Origin: Kitasatospora indigofera
Lineage (GTDB): Bacteria > Actinomycetota > Actinomycetes > Streptomycetales > Streptomycetaceae
DNA length: 64,000 bases
Assembly (NCBI RefSeq): GCF_014655955.1
Contig: NZ_BNBO01000040.1
Location: 1 to 64,000 of the forward strand
Reading direction: 5' to 3'
The notes beneath the pieces were generated by a model. The model saw only the letters and a program-made list of their open reading frames with translations. It was not told the DNA's origin and did no database searches. The first letter of the stretch is position 1. The number at the start of each line of letters is the position of its first letter. Shown in pieces: positions 17,450 to 25,766 of the stretch. The translations under genes were made by a program, and so were the position numbers.

Positions 17450-18528
17450 CCGCCCCCACCACCGTGACCGCCCATCACCCTGCCGACACGACGCCCGGCA
17501 GGCCCGACCTGAACTCGACGAAGCTGCACCTGCTACGCCTCATTCTGGCCGGTGGGAACCTCGCCCGCGTCGCGGTGCCGCAGGGCCTCACACGCAAAGA
17601 GGTCACCGGCGGCCGCGCGACCGTCCTGGCCGCGCTCGGTGCCCGCAGCACCCAGCAGGCGGCCGGACACGCCGCCTGGTGGGGGCTCGTCTCCTCAGCC
17701 GAGATCGGGATCGAGGAGTCGACGTTCCCGGTCACGCTGCGCCCGAGGGTCCGCCAGGCTCTCGCCCTCACCGCCCAGGGCCTCACCCGGCAGGAGACCG
17801 CTGAGGCCATGGGCATCAGCGAGTACACCCTCGTCGGGTACCTGGCCGAGGCCCGTCATCGCCTCGGCGCCGGCTCACTGGAGCACGCGGTGTTCGCGGC
17901 GGTGCGACGACGCGTCCTCACCGGAAGCGATCTCTACCCGCCGCCGGCTCCGCCACGCAACGGGCCGACGCCCGGAGGCGACCCGGCGGCGCAGAACACC
18001 CTGCCGCCCGCACCGATCCTCAGGGAAGAGGACCTGGCCCTGATCCGGTTCGCACTCCTGCCCAGCGGCAGACTCCGCCGCCAGGCCGCAGTCGGGCTGC
18101 CCGACCTGCGGACAGAGGACGCCGCCGACCGGGTGTGCTGCCTCCTGGGGGCAGCCACCCTGGTCCAGGCGGCAGCCCTCACCGCGGCCCACCAGCTGCT
18201 GCCCGAACACCTGCTCAGTCTTGCTCCGCTGAACCCGGTCCGGCTCTCCCCCCGCCGAGCACAGGCGATCGCTCTCGCCGTCGGCGGCCTGACCACCGAC
18301 CAGATCGCCCAAGAGATGGGGATCCAGCCAAGCAGTGCGGCAGGACTGTGCGCGGAAGCGACCACGGTCCTCGGCGTCCCTACCCTGCCGCTCGCCGGAT
18401 ACGCAGCCGTCGTCACCGGTGCCGTCCTCCTCAGCCGCATCCGCATGACCTTCCCTCCCCTCACCCTCCACGACGCACTGCAAAACCTCTCGCAGACCGC
18501 CCGCACCCGCCCCGGAGCGCCCTCATGA
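17446..18528 (+). CDS. Protein with repeated LuxR-type helix-turn-helix units
   Basis: 360 aa. Two clear LuxR-like HTH segments are visible: LTAQGLTRQETAEAMGISEY within residues 98-142, and LAVGGLTTDQIAQEMGIQPS within 266-309. Each is preceded by a weaker, similarly shaped unit (about 25-75 and 190-245), so the protein reads as two copies of a weak-plus-strong HTH pair separated by a Pro-rich linker near 163-185. There is no receiver or sensor domain. It starts with GTG overlapping the GH15 stop and ends overlapping the Nudix-like gene. It probably binds DNA as an internal pseudo-dimer; targets are unknown. Confidence 0.75.
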   Translation: MTAPTTVTAHHPADTTPGRPDLNSTKLHLLRLILAGGNLARVAVPQGLTRKEVTGGRATVLAALGARSTQQAAGHAAWWGLVSSAEIGIEESTFPVTLRPRVRQALALTAQGLTRQETAEAMGISEYTLVGYLAEARHRLGAGSLEHAVFAAVRRRVLTGSDLYPPPAPPRNGPTPGGDPAAQNTLPPAPILREEDLALIRFALLPSGRLRRQAAVGLPDLRTEDAADRVCCLLGAATLVQAAALTAAHQLLPEHLLSLAPLNPVRLSPRRAQAIALAVGGLTTDQIAQEMGIQPSSAAGLCAEATTVLGVPTLPLAGYAAVVTGAVLLSRIRMTFPPLTLHDALQNLSQTARTRPGAPS

Positions 18529-19532
18529 CCACCACCGCACCTGGCACCGACACCCCGGCCACCCTCACGACCGAAGCCGCCTCCCCGGCGATGCGGGCCG
18601 AGCTCCTGATCACCGCCCCCGACGGACGCATCCTGCTCACCCCGGCCGGCTCGACGCCATCCGCCCTGCCCGGCGGCGCAACGCTGCCGCACGAGAGCCC
18701 CGCGCAGGCGGCAGCGCGCCACGCGGCCGCCCTGACCGGTCTCGCCCGCCTGGACCCCGCTGCACTCCTCACCGTCGACTGGTACCCCGGGGCCGCAGTG
18801 CCCCGGACCGTCACCGTCTACGACCACCCGCCACTCACCAACGCCCAGCTCACCGCCCTCACCGCCGACCCCGGCCACCAGGGCCCCCTGCGCCTGGTGA
18901 CCCCCACCGACCTGGCGACCCAGGCCCCGGGCCACTCCGAGCGCATCATCACCGCGCTGCGCGCCAGGATCGACGGTGCCTGCGCCGAACTCCAGCACGG
19001 CCGCCCCCGCACCCCGAGGGTCCTGGACATCCACCAGGTCGCACCCCAGCCCCCGAGCACACCCGCACCGTGGACGCCCCTCGGCTGGCGCCACGATACG
19101 ACCGTCACCGAGGTCGCCGGCTGGCTCTTCGCTCCCACCGGGCTGGTACTGCTGCACCACGACCCGAAGTCCGGCCGGACCCGCCTTCCCGGCGGTCCGC
19201 TCCTGCCGGCCGACGGCGACGACCTCCCGCGCGCGCTCGCCCGCGTCTGCGCCACCACGGTCGCCACCCGCCCCGCCCATGCCGAGCTGATCGGGTATCG
19301 CGGAGCCCAAGCGCGCCTGGCGGACGTCGTGCGCCGCTTCGGACCGCTGGTCCAAGGCCCCTGCGAGCCGGCCGTGATCCGCCTGCTCGCCACCCCGGAG
19401 CAAGCTGCGCAACTCTGCGACGGCAGCGTCGACCCGGATGAACTGCGCGCGGCCCTCGATGCCGCAGGCATCGCACCGGGCCTCGTCCGCCAACCCGTCA
19501 CCGCTCTGTCCACAGAAGGGCTCGCTTGGTGA
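18525..19532 (+). CDS. Double Nudix-fold protein lacking catalytic residues
   Basis: 335 aa. Two Nudix-like halves can be followed. The first has LITAPDGRILLTPAG and then LPGGATLPHESPAQAAARHA from about residue 47. The second has WLFAPTGLVLLHHDPKSG and LPGGPLLPADGDDLPRALAR from about 222. In both, the glycine pair and following helix of a Nudix box are kept, but the REUXEE glutamates that bind metal are replaced (RHAAAL and ALARVC). Pyrophosphohydrolase activity is therefore unlikely. It may have kept ligand binding for a regulatory role. ATGA overlap couples it to the HTH-repeat gene; it is the last gene of the long series. Confidence 0.7.
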   Translation: MTTTAPGTDTPATLTTEAASPAMRAELLITAPDGRILLTPAGSTPSALPGGATLPHESPAQAAARHAAALTGLARLDPAALLTVDWYPGAAVPRTVTVYDHPPLTNAQLTALTADPGHQGPLRLVTPTDLATQAPGHSERIITALRARIDGACAELQHGRPRTPRVLDIHQVAPQPPSTPAPWTPLGWRHDTTVTEVAGWLFAPTGLVLLHHDPKSGRTRLPGGPLLPADGDDLPRALARVCATTVATRPAHAELIGYRGAQARLADVVRRFGPLVQGPCEPAVIRLLATPEQAAQLCDGSVDPDELRAALDAAGIAPGLVRQPVTALSTEGLAW

Positions 19533-20090
19533 CACTCCCGGACCGGTGATCTGCTGCCCCCGGCCGGCCTGCTGGGTGGTGACCGATGGTCTTGCAGGAT
19601 GCAGGGCGCCGGTTCGGTGAGCAGGACCGGCCTCAGCACCCGGCACCCGCTCGCCGCTGCCGCCTTCCGGGTGCCGCACGGTGGAGCACTGACCGTGAAC
19701 ACTGGAACCCCGCTGCGGATGGCGCAATCGGCGCCCAGGCCCGGTCCTGATCCGGTAGGGCACGGCCGACGCCGGAGCCAGTACGTCGGTCATGGCCTTG
19801 AGCATCTGCGCGCTGATGGCGCTCTGAAGTGCCGTCCACCACCTGGCGACCAGGCAGTCCCGCACGATGACGAAGCCGGTCAGCCGGCCCTCTTGAACGC
19901 CTGGCCAGGGCGGCCGTGCCGAGGCCAGCGCCCTCGGCGCGGCCGCCCCGCCTGACCCGACCATCCCGTTCTCCCCGCGACCGACAACCTCTGCGAGCAG
20001 ACCATCACCGACCGCCCTTCACCCCACCCCGTACCCACCCGCCCGGGGCCGCCCGACAACTGGTCCGACCACCGCCGACCCCGATCCACT
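19533..20090 (+). other. Gene-poor stretch, about 560 bp
   Basis: No gene can be supported. A short minus-strand stretch around 19770-19890 has a natural-looking composition (it would encode VIVRDCLVARWW) and may be the trace of an older gene, but it runs into unlikely sequence on both sides. The right part holds the open frame leading into the secreted protein at 20091. Confidence 0.35.
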
Positions 20091-20507
20091 ACGCGCCGGC
20101 GACGGAAGAGGGCGGGCAGGACCCTCTCGGTCTTCGCCCTCCTGCCGCTGCTGACGGCCCCCGCCGCCCAGTACGGCGGCCACCTGATCCACGACTACAC
20201 CCACTCCCATGACGTGCGCGAGGTTCAGGTCCGGCCCGGCCAGAAGCTCTCGCTGCACGAGCACGGCCCGGGCTACCCGGGCATGGAGCACCTGCCCATC
20301 GAGCCCCTGCCCGATCCGGCGGCGCTGGAGTTCGTGGGGGCGGACCGGGTACCAGCCGGGGGATGGGTGGCGACCTCGGGCGACGCCTGGGAGCTGGCGA
20401 AGAACTGCGGCGCCACCACTGCGCATGTCGAGAGCTGCCAAGGCTGCCCATCGGACTACGACAGCTACCGCGAGCACGACGTTTACCTGGTCTCCGTCGC
20501 TCCGTGA
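20091..20507 (+). CDS. Small exported protein, start codon unresolved
   Basis: The frame is open from 19956 to 20507. From 20091 it encodes an Arg-rich n-region (RRRRKR), a hydrophobic core TLSVFALLPLLTAPAA and a mature part of about 110 residues with HEHGPGYPGMEHLP and two or three cysteines (KNCGATT; ESCQGC) that could form disulfides. This is a convincing Sec signal peptide. However, no ATG, GTG, TTG or CTG occurs in frame between the TGA at 19953 and the hydrophobic core; the first GTG, at 20214, lies after it. The gene may use a rare start, have lost its start, or contain a sequencing error. The stop overlaps the next gene. Confidence 0.55.
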   Translation, partial: TRRRRKRAGRTLSVFALLPLLTAPAAQYGGHLIHDYTHSHDVREVQVRPGQKLSLHEHGPGYPGMEHLPIEPLPDPAALEFVGADRVPAGGWVATSGDAWELAKNCGATTAHVESCQGCPSDYDSYREHDVYLVSVAP

Positions 20508-21868
20508 CCGGCGACACGAGGCAGCCGAACGTGTGGCTGGGCGCACTCGTAGCGGCGTGCGGGGCGTCGCACCGGGAACTCGCCCGCCTCGTCAACGCCG
20601 CGGCGCAGGTGGGCGTTCGGCGGACGGCGTACACCCACACCCACGTCGCCGCGTGGCTGGCCGGCGCTATCCCGAGGAAGGCTGCGCAGGAGTGCGTCGT
20701 CGAGGTGCTCGGCAACCTTCTGGGCCGGGTTGTCACTCTTTCGGATGCAGGGTGGGGCGTCCCGCCGGTTTCCGGGTCGGACACCGGGTTGGATTTCCCC
20801 CACGACCGCGAGGCCGCCCTTGCGGGCGCCGTGACCTGCTGGAGAAGCGTGGACCGTCGTGACCTGTTGCTGACGGCGGGCGCGGCCTTCACCACGCCGA
20901 CCTTCCGCTGGCTGGCCGACCCGGCCGACGAGCCGGACAAGCACGTCGGATCAGTGCGCGTCGGCCCGGCTGACGTCGAGCGCCTGTGGTCGGCGGCCGC
21001 CGAGGCGCAGGTAGCCGACTCCCGCTTCGGAGGCGGCAACTGGCGCCGCAGCCAGGTCATGGACTGCCTGCGGGAAGCCGGGCCGCTCCTGGAGGGCACG
21101 TACTCGGACTCGACGGGGCAGGCCCTGCACGGGGCGCTGGCCGAACTGTCGAGGGTGGCCGGGTGGGCGGCGATGGACGCCGGCGACCGTGCCGCCTCCG
21201 ACCGGCTCCTGATCCAGGCGCTGCGCATGGCCCGCGCTGCGGGCGACGTGGAGATGGGCTGCTACGTCCTGGCCACGATGTCCCTCTCGGCGTATCTGGC
21301 CGGCCGGTGCGCGCAGGCCGCGGAGATGGCCTCCGCCGCCTACGCCCGCGGACGCGGGCACGCCGCCCCGAGGGTCCTGGCGTTCTGCAAGCTCGCCGAG
21401 GCCCGGGCCCTGGCCAAGCAGGGCGACGGCGCCGGTGCGGGAGCGGCCCTGGCCTTGTGCGAGAGGTTGCTGTCGGGGATCCGGCCCGGGGTGCACGACC
21501 CCGGGTGGCTCTCATACCTGACCGCGGAGCGGTTGGCCACCGACGGCGTCGAGGTGCACCGGGATTTGGGCCTGACTCGGTCGGCGATGGTGTGGGCCGA
21601 CCGGGCGGGGGCGATGCCGGTGGAGCGCTTCACCCGGGCGGTCGGCATCAGGCGCGCCGTGCTGGCCGGCGTCCATCTGATCGACGGCGACCTCGAACCG
21701 ACGCTGGACGAGGCGCACCGGTCGGTGGACATCCTCAGAGGGGTCCGCTCGCCCCGCGCCCACACCTACCTGCACGACCTGGCGGGCCAGCTCGGCCGGT
21801 GGCGCGACGAGCCCGGGGTGCGCGACGTCGTCCACCGGATTCGCACCGAACTGCCACCCGCCGTGTGA
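20504..21868 (+). CDS. HTH/TPR-type regulator
   Basis: 454 aa from GTG 20504, overlapping the upstream stop. The first 90 residues form a divergent HTH-like unit (AACGASHRELARLVN; HVAAWLAGAIPRKA) ending in a RVVTLSDAGWG segment. The rest is helical TPR-like sequence (ALRMARAAGDVEMGCYVLAT; SLSAYLAGRCAQAAEMASAA). This architecture is shared by many streptomycete regulators of development. It is convergent with a related gene (21914-23281), with 45 bp between the stops. Direct DNA binding is probable but not shown. Confidence 0.8.
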   Translation: MTGDTRQPNVWLGALVAACGASHRELARLVNAAAQVGVRRTAYTHTHVAAWLAGAIPRKAAQECVVEVLGNLLGRVVTLSDAGWGVPPVSGSDTGLDFPHDREAALAGAVTCWRSVDRRDLLLTAGAAFTTPTFRWLADPADEPDKHVGSVRVGPADVERLWSAAAEAQVADSRFGGGNWRRSQVMDCLREAGPLLEGTYSDSTGQALHGALAELSRVAGWAAMDAGDRAASDRLLIQALRMARAAGDVEMGCYVLATMSLSAYLAGRCAQAAEMASAAYARGRGHAAPRVLAFCKLAEARALAKQGDGAGAGAALALCERLLSGIRPGVHDPGWLSYLTAERLATDGVEVHRDLGLTRSAMVWADRAGAMPVERFTRAVGIRRAVLAGVHLIDGDLEPTLDEAHRSVDILRGVRSPRAHTYLHDLAGQLGRWRDEPGVRDVVHRIRTELPPAV

Positions 21869-21913
21869 CCGCTGCCTCCCGTAGGCGCCCGCACCCGGTA
21901 CGGGCGGCTCGCC

Positions 21914-23281
21914 CTACGAGGCCGCCGCCAGGCGGGAGGCGCGGTCCGCGAGGTCGGCCGCGCCGCGGATCCCGCGCCGCGCGTACAGCGCCAAATTCGG
22001 CCGCATGGCGAGGAGTTCGCGGCGGGCCCGGTGGGAGGCGATGCCGTCCGTCAGGTCGAGGCTGCGGGCGAGGAGGTTGACGGCCTCCTCGTGGCGGTCC
22101 TGGGCGGCGACGGCGCGGGCGATGTTGGCGAGGGTGAGGGCGCGGGTGCGGCGGTAGACGTGGTCGGTGCGGTCGGTCAGGGCGGCGCGGTAATGCCGCT
22201 CGGCGGCGGCATGGTGGCCCATCTCGGTCAGGGTGCGGCCGGTGTGGGAGGCGATGACGGCGTCAGTGGGGCCGGCGGCTGCCGCGTAGGCGGGCAGCGC
22301 GTCGGTACCGGTACGGGCGGCGTCGCGGGCGGCGTCGATCAGGGCCGAGGCGGCGTGCGGGCTGCCGCTGGCGCCGTGGGCGCGGGCGGCGGTGATGAGC
22401 AGCAGGGCCTCGGTGCGCTTGTCTACGCGGCCGCGGGTACGGGCGAGGGCGGCTTCGGCGAGGTCGACGGTGCCTGCGGGCTGTCCGAGGTCGAGGGCCT
22501 GGTGGACGAGGGCCCGCATGCCCCAGGCGGCCTGTCCGGTGCGGTCGTCGGGGTCGGCTTCGCGGGCGAGGCGGACGGCGAGCTGGTAGTGGCGTTGGGC
22601 GGCGCCCTCGTATCCGGCGTCGTGGCACTTGAAGCCGACGAGGGTGGCCAGCGCGGCGGCGGCTTCGAAGGCGTCGGCGCGGACGCGGTCGTCGGCGTAG
22701 GTGCCGTGCAGCATCGGTGCGAGGACGTCGCTGAGGAAGACGCCGGCGACGCTGAGGCCGTGCCCGCCGCCCAGGAGCTCGTCGGAGGTCCGGAAAGCGG
22801 CGGTGAACTGGCGCACCGCCGTGACCTCGCCGCTGCCGATCCGGCGTCCGGGGCCGGCTGCGGGCAGAGCCGTGGCGGTTCGGGGATCGAGAGCCAGTGG
22901 GGCCAGGAGGGCCGCGGCGGAGAAGCCGCGGGCGAGGAAATCGCGGCGATGGTGCACGAGGAGCCTTCCGGTTTCGGTTGCGGCGGCCGCGGGGCTCAGG
23001 AGCATGAAGTCGGTGCTCGTGTCCTCGCCCAGGCCGATCTCGGCGACCGTGACAGGTCGTTGCAGTCTTCGGGACAGCGCCTCGGCGACGTAGGCGGGGG
23101 TGTTGCCCGCCGGAACGGCACCGGCGCTCACCCAGGCGTGGACGGCCGAGCGGGACGTGCCCAGCCGGACTCCGGACTCGGCTGCCACCGCCTTGGTGGC
23201 GCGGGCCAGCGCTTCGAGGGTGAGGCCGGCCTCGTCCATCACGCCGGCCAGCTGCTGGTTGGGTGTTCTGGATGTCGCCAC
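21914..23281 (-). CDS. HTH/TPR-type regulator, relative of the convergent gene
   Basis: 455 aa from GTG 23281, chosen because AGGGGG lies six bases upstream; the frame is open 23 codons further but without a ribosome site. The N-terminal unit (MDEAGLTLEALARATKAVA; SAVHAWVSAGAVPAGNTPAY) ends in RPVTVAEIGLG, the same layout as the protein encoded at 20504, in which W, G, P and the VT..G.G end line up. The C-terminal 350 residues are TPR-like, with pairs such as HYQLAVRLAREADPDDRTGQ. The two are probably distant paralogues that diverged after an inverted duplication or separate acquisition. Confidence 0.8.
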   Translation of the reverse strand: MATSRTPNQQLAGVMDEAGLTLEALARATKAVAAESGVRLGTSRSAVHAWVSAGAVPAGNTPAYVAEALSRRLQRPVTVAEIGLGEDTSTDFMLLSPAAAATETGRLLVHHRRDFLARGFSAAALLAPLALDPRTATALPAAGPGRRIGSGEVTAVRQFTAAFRTSDELLGGGHGLSVAGVFLSDVLAPMLHGTYADDRVRADAFEAAAALATLVGFKCHDAGYEGAAQRHYQLAVRLAREADPDDRTGQAAWGMRALVHQALDLGQPAGTVDLAEAALARTRGRVDKRTEALLLITAARAHGASGSPHAASALIDAARDAARTGTDALPAYAAAAGPTDAVIASHTGRTLTEMGHHAAAERHYRAALTDRTDHVYRRTRALTLANIARAVAAQDRHEEAVNLLARSLDLTDGIASHRARRELLAMRPNLALYARRGIRGAADLADRASRLAAAS

Positions 23282-23452
23282 TGCCCGCCCCCTGACATCG
23301 CACCACCGACGGACCTGGTCCGTGGCGACCACGCTAGCGGCGCTGCGCACCCGCGGTCCGCGACTGCGCGAAAGCAGTACATCACGTTCCGCACACGGTG
23401 GTTGGCGGACCGTCGGCCGCGTGGGCGGGATCAGGACCGGGCCTGTCCGTGG

Positions 23453-24349
23453 TCAGATCACCGGGGGGCGTCCGGCCCGGGTCAAACGCCACGCGGTGTG
23501 CCAGGAGATCGGGCGCCGCTCGCCGTGGCCGCCGCGCAGCCCCTCCCACAGGCCGGAGAACCACGGAGCCAGCGTGCGCGGTGCGCGCCGGGCCCGCAGG
23601 ACGGTGATCGCGACCCACGTGGCGATGTAGAGGGGGACCAGGAGCGCGGGCAGGCGCCGGTAGGCGACCCAGACCCGGTTGCGGGCGACCAGACGCTGGT
23701 AGAGGGCGTGGCGGGCGGGATCGCTGGCGGGGTGGTGGACGACGACCTGCGGCGCGTAGTAGCCCGTCAGGCCCGCGTCCCAGCACCGCAGGGCCAGGTC
23801 GAACCCCTCGTGGTAGAGGAAGAAATGGCCTGGCCACCCGCCGACCTGATCAAAGGCGCGGCGGCGGACGAGGAGGACGCCCTCGGCCATCGCCGCGACG
23901 GTGCCGGGCCGGTCGGGGTCCGCGGTGCGCAGCCGGGGCACCCAGCGCCGGACGGTCACCCCGGTCTTGGGATCGGCGATCCGGGGCTGGACCCAGGCGG
24001 CCCGCGGGTGTCGGCGGGCGGCCTCGACGAGGCGGGCCAGGGTGTCGGGGGCGGGCAGGTGGGCGTCGTTGTCGAAGAAGAAGACGAACTCGCCGCCGCC
24101 GTCGACGTCCGCCAGTGCCCGGGCGCCGATGTTGCGGCCCTCGGGGATGCCCACGTTCTCGGGCAGCGCCAGGGTGGTGATGCCGGCGGGGATGTCCTCG
24201 GGCTGGACGCCGTTGCCAACCACGATCACGCGCAGGTCGAGTCCTTCCTGGGCGAGGAGGGTCTGCAGCGCCGTGGCCTGCTCGGGGCGGTCATTCATGG
24301 TCAGGACGACAGCGTCGACCGCGGCGGGGGCAGTGTCGGTGGGGGTCAT
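23453..24349 (-). CDS. Family 2 glycosyltransferase
   Basis: 298 aa from ATG 24349, which has GGAG six bases upstream; a longer frame adds 19 unlikely residues. The GT-A fold is clear: DAVVLTMNDRPEQ at the start, then VIVVGNG, GIPEGRNIGARALADVDGG, the DxD-type FFFDNDAHL, the acceptor loop GVLLVRRRAFDQVGGWPG, and LYHEGFDLALR. A hydrophobic patch near the C-terminus (LLVPLYIATWVAITVL) suggests membrane association. The enzyme resembles rhamnosyl- or other cell-surface transferases; donor and acceptor are unknown. No neighbouring sugar genes help to define its role. Confidence 0.88.
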   Translation of the reverse strand: MTPTDTAPAAVDAVVLTMNDRPEQATALQTLLAQEGLDLRVIVVGNGVQPEDIPAGITTLALPENVGIPEGRNIGARALADVDGGGEFVFFFDNDAHLPAPDTLARLVEAARRHPRAAWVQPRIADPKTGVTVRRWVPRLRTADPDRPGTVAAMAEGVLLVRRRAFDQVGGWPGHFFLYHEGFDLALRCWDAGLTGYYAPQVVVHHPASDPARHALYQRLVARNRVWVAYRRLPALLVPLYIATWVAITVLRARRAPRTLAPWFSGLWEGLRGGHGERRPISWHTAWRLTRAGRPPVI

Positions 24350-24508
24350 GCGTGCTCCGGGAGCAGAGGGGGCGAAGGGGCGGGGCGGTCCGGTGGGACC
24401 AGTCAAGCGCCACTTACCGGGCTAGGACAGGGGGCCGGGGCCGCGCATTTGTTCATCGCGTTCATGATTGCCGCAGCCGGCGCCTGCGGGCGGGGCTGGT
24501 GCGGGCGG

Positions 24509-25038
24509 TCATCGTGCGGCGGGGACGCGGAGCAGGTCGTGCTGCCACTGCGCCGGGTCCATGGTTTCGGCGGCCGCGGCCAGGCAGTGTGCGGAGTCGG
24601 TCTTCAGGGCGTCGCGGCAGCACAGGGCCTTGCCGCCCCCGGGTTTCAGGGGTCTTGTCGTCCTCGAACTCGCCGATGGCGCCGAGCACGATGTCCCGGA
24701 CGTTCGGGTGTGCGGCGGCGACCTGGTCGCCGGCCACGGCGCGGGGGGCGGCGGCAGCGTAGCGTCGGGTGACGGGTGTCTGATCGCTTGTGCGGGTCTC
24801 GGGCAGGTCGTGCAGGATGCACAGCAGGGCGGTACGGCCCGGGTCCGCACCGTCCATCGCAACCAGGACGAGGCCGATGACGGCGGCGCTGTGGCTGTGG
24901 TCGGCGACGGTCTCGGTGGGCGGCCAGGGGGACGCCGTCGTAGCGCCAGCCGGTGCGCGGCAGATCCCCCAACTCCCGGGCCTCGAACTGGAGAGCGGTG
25001 GTTCCTGTGAACTGGAGTTCGCTGATTTGTTCGGTCAC
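24509..25038 (-). pseudogene. HD-domain hydrolase broken by two frameshifts
   Basis: The original protein can be followed through three frames. A GTG at 25038 with AGGAG begins MTEQISELQFTGT. After PLAA the frame shifts in a C-run near 24930 to PTETVADHSHSAAVIGLVLV and LLCILHDLPETRTSD, the HD metal site, continuing to GEFEDDKTPE. Near 24655, in a C/G-run, it shifts again to KALCCRDALKTDSAHC and WQHDLLRVPAA, ending at 24509. Members of this YfbR-like group are nucleotidases acting on deoxynucleoside monophosphates. Both breaks fall in homopolymer runs, so sequencing error is a real alternative. Confidence 0.75.
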
Positions 25039-25766
25039 GTCACGTGCTCCTGCCGGTGCGTCAGATCGTCTGCTGCAGACGGTAGTGGACCGGCTCCAGC
25101 ACGCGTGCCGATACCGGGGATACGGCGCGCGGTCCGAAAGGCCAGTGGTCTAGGAGAACTTGCCGGGAGGCGCGGCGAAGGCCGGCTGCGCTCGGAGGCC
25201 ACGGTGCCCTCCGCGCGGACGCCCACCGGTCACCATTGCGCCACTTTTTCGATCATGAACACGATGAACGTGTTCGTGCCCCCTGGCCCCTGCCCGGACG
25301 GGCAGTGTGCCGGGTTCACTGGGACGACCGAAGCGCGAAGCGGCACAGGTCCGAATCGCAGGTCGGTTCACGTCATGTCCGTGGTCGTGGAACGCAGTTG
25401 CGCACAGGCTCGCAGGTCCGGGCGACCGTGCAGCATCGCCCCGCTCAGAGGCGCCGGATGCTTCCGGCCGCTCGAATCGACTATCGAATGCCGCCCGAAG
25501 GAGGAGGGGGCGAGGGCGGTCGCCCGTACGCGGCAGGGGCGACCCGTTCGAAATTCGTTCTCATCGAAAAGTGCCCCCCGAACGTGCCTCCCGCTGGAGG
25601 CCGATCTGCTGTGTGCTTGTTCCCCTGAGCGCCCCGGGGGCTGGTCGACCGCCGCGGGGCCTACGGCGTCCGTGCCATGCGTCCCCGGGCCGAGCCGATC
25701 TGCCCATGCCCCGAGGAGCGATGACGCCCCCATGCGTGCCGTGCGAGTTGAGAAATGGAGGTCCAG
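25039..25766 (+). promoter_or_regulatory. Long upstream region of the nucleobase/ketosynthase operon
   Basis: About 730 bp with no supported gene between the HD pseudogene and the operon start. It is less GC-biased than its surroundings in places (ACTTTTTCGATCATGAAC near 25243-25260; TTCTCATCGAAAAG near 25558). It holds a 25-bp inverted repeat, listed separately. The promoter for the operon at 25767 most likely lies here, but no -10/-35 pair stands out clearly enough to name. Confidence 0.5.
25254..25278. promoter_or_regulatory. 25-bp inverted repeat, candidate operator
   Basis: The arms CATGAACACG and CGTGTTCGTG flank ATGAA. The inner seven bases of each arm (GAACACG/CGTGTTC) pair perfectly; one mismatch lies outside them, followed by two more pairs. 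The size and symmetry fit a site for a dimeric repressor such as a TetR- or LacI-type protein. It lies about 490 bp before the operon start, which is far, so it may serve a leader promoter. No matching regulator gene is seen next to it. Confidence 0.55.

Noticed and set aside
17934..19964. Long minus-strand open frame (676 codons) opposite the HTH and Nudix-like genes
   Set aside because: Composition is that of a shadow frame; overlap-coupled genes on the plus strand explain the region.
22031..24772. 913-codon plus-strand open frame
   Set aside because: Extremely Gly/Ala/Val-rich mirror of the regulator and glycosyltransferase genes.
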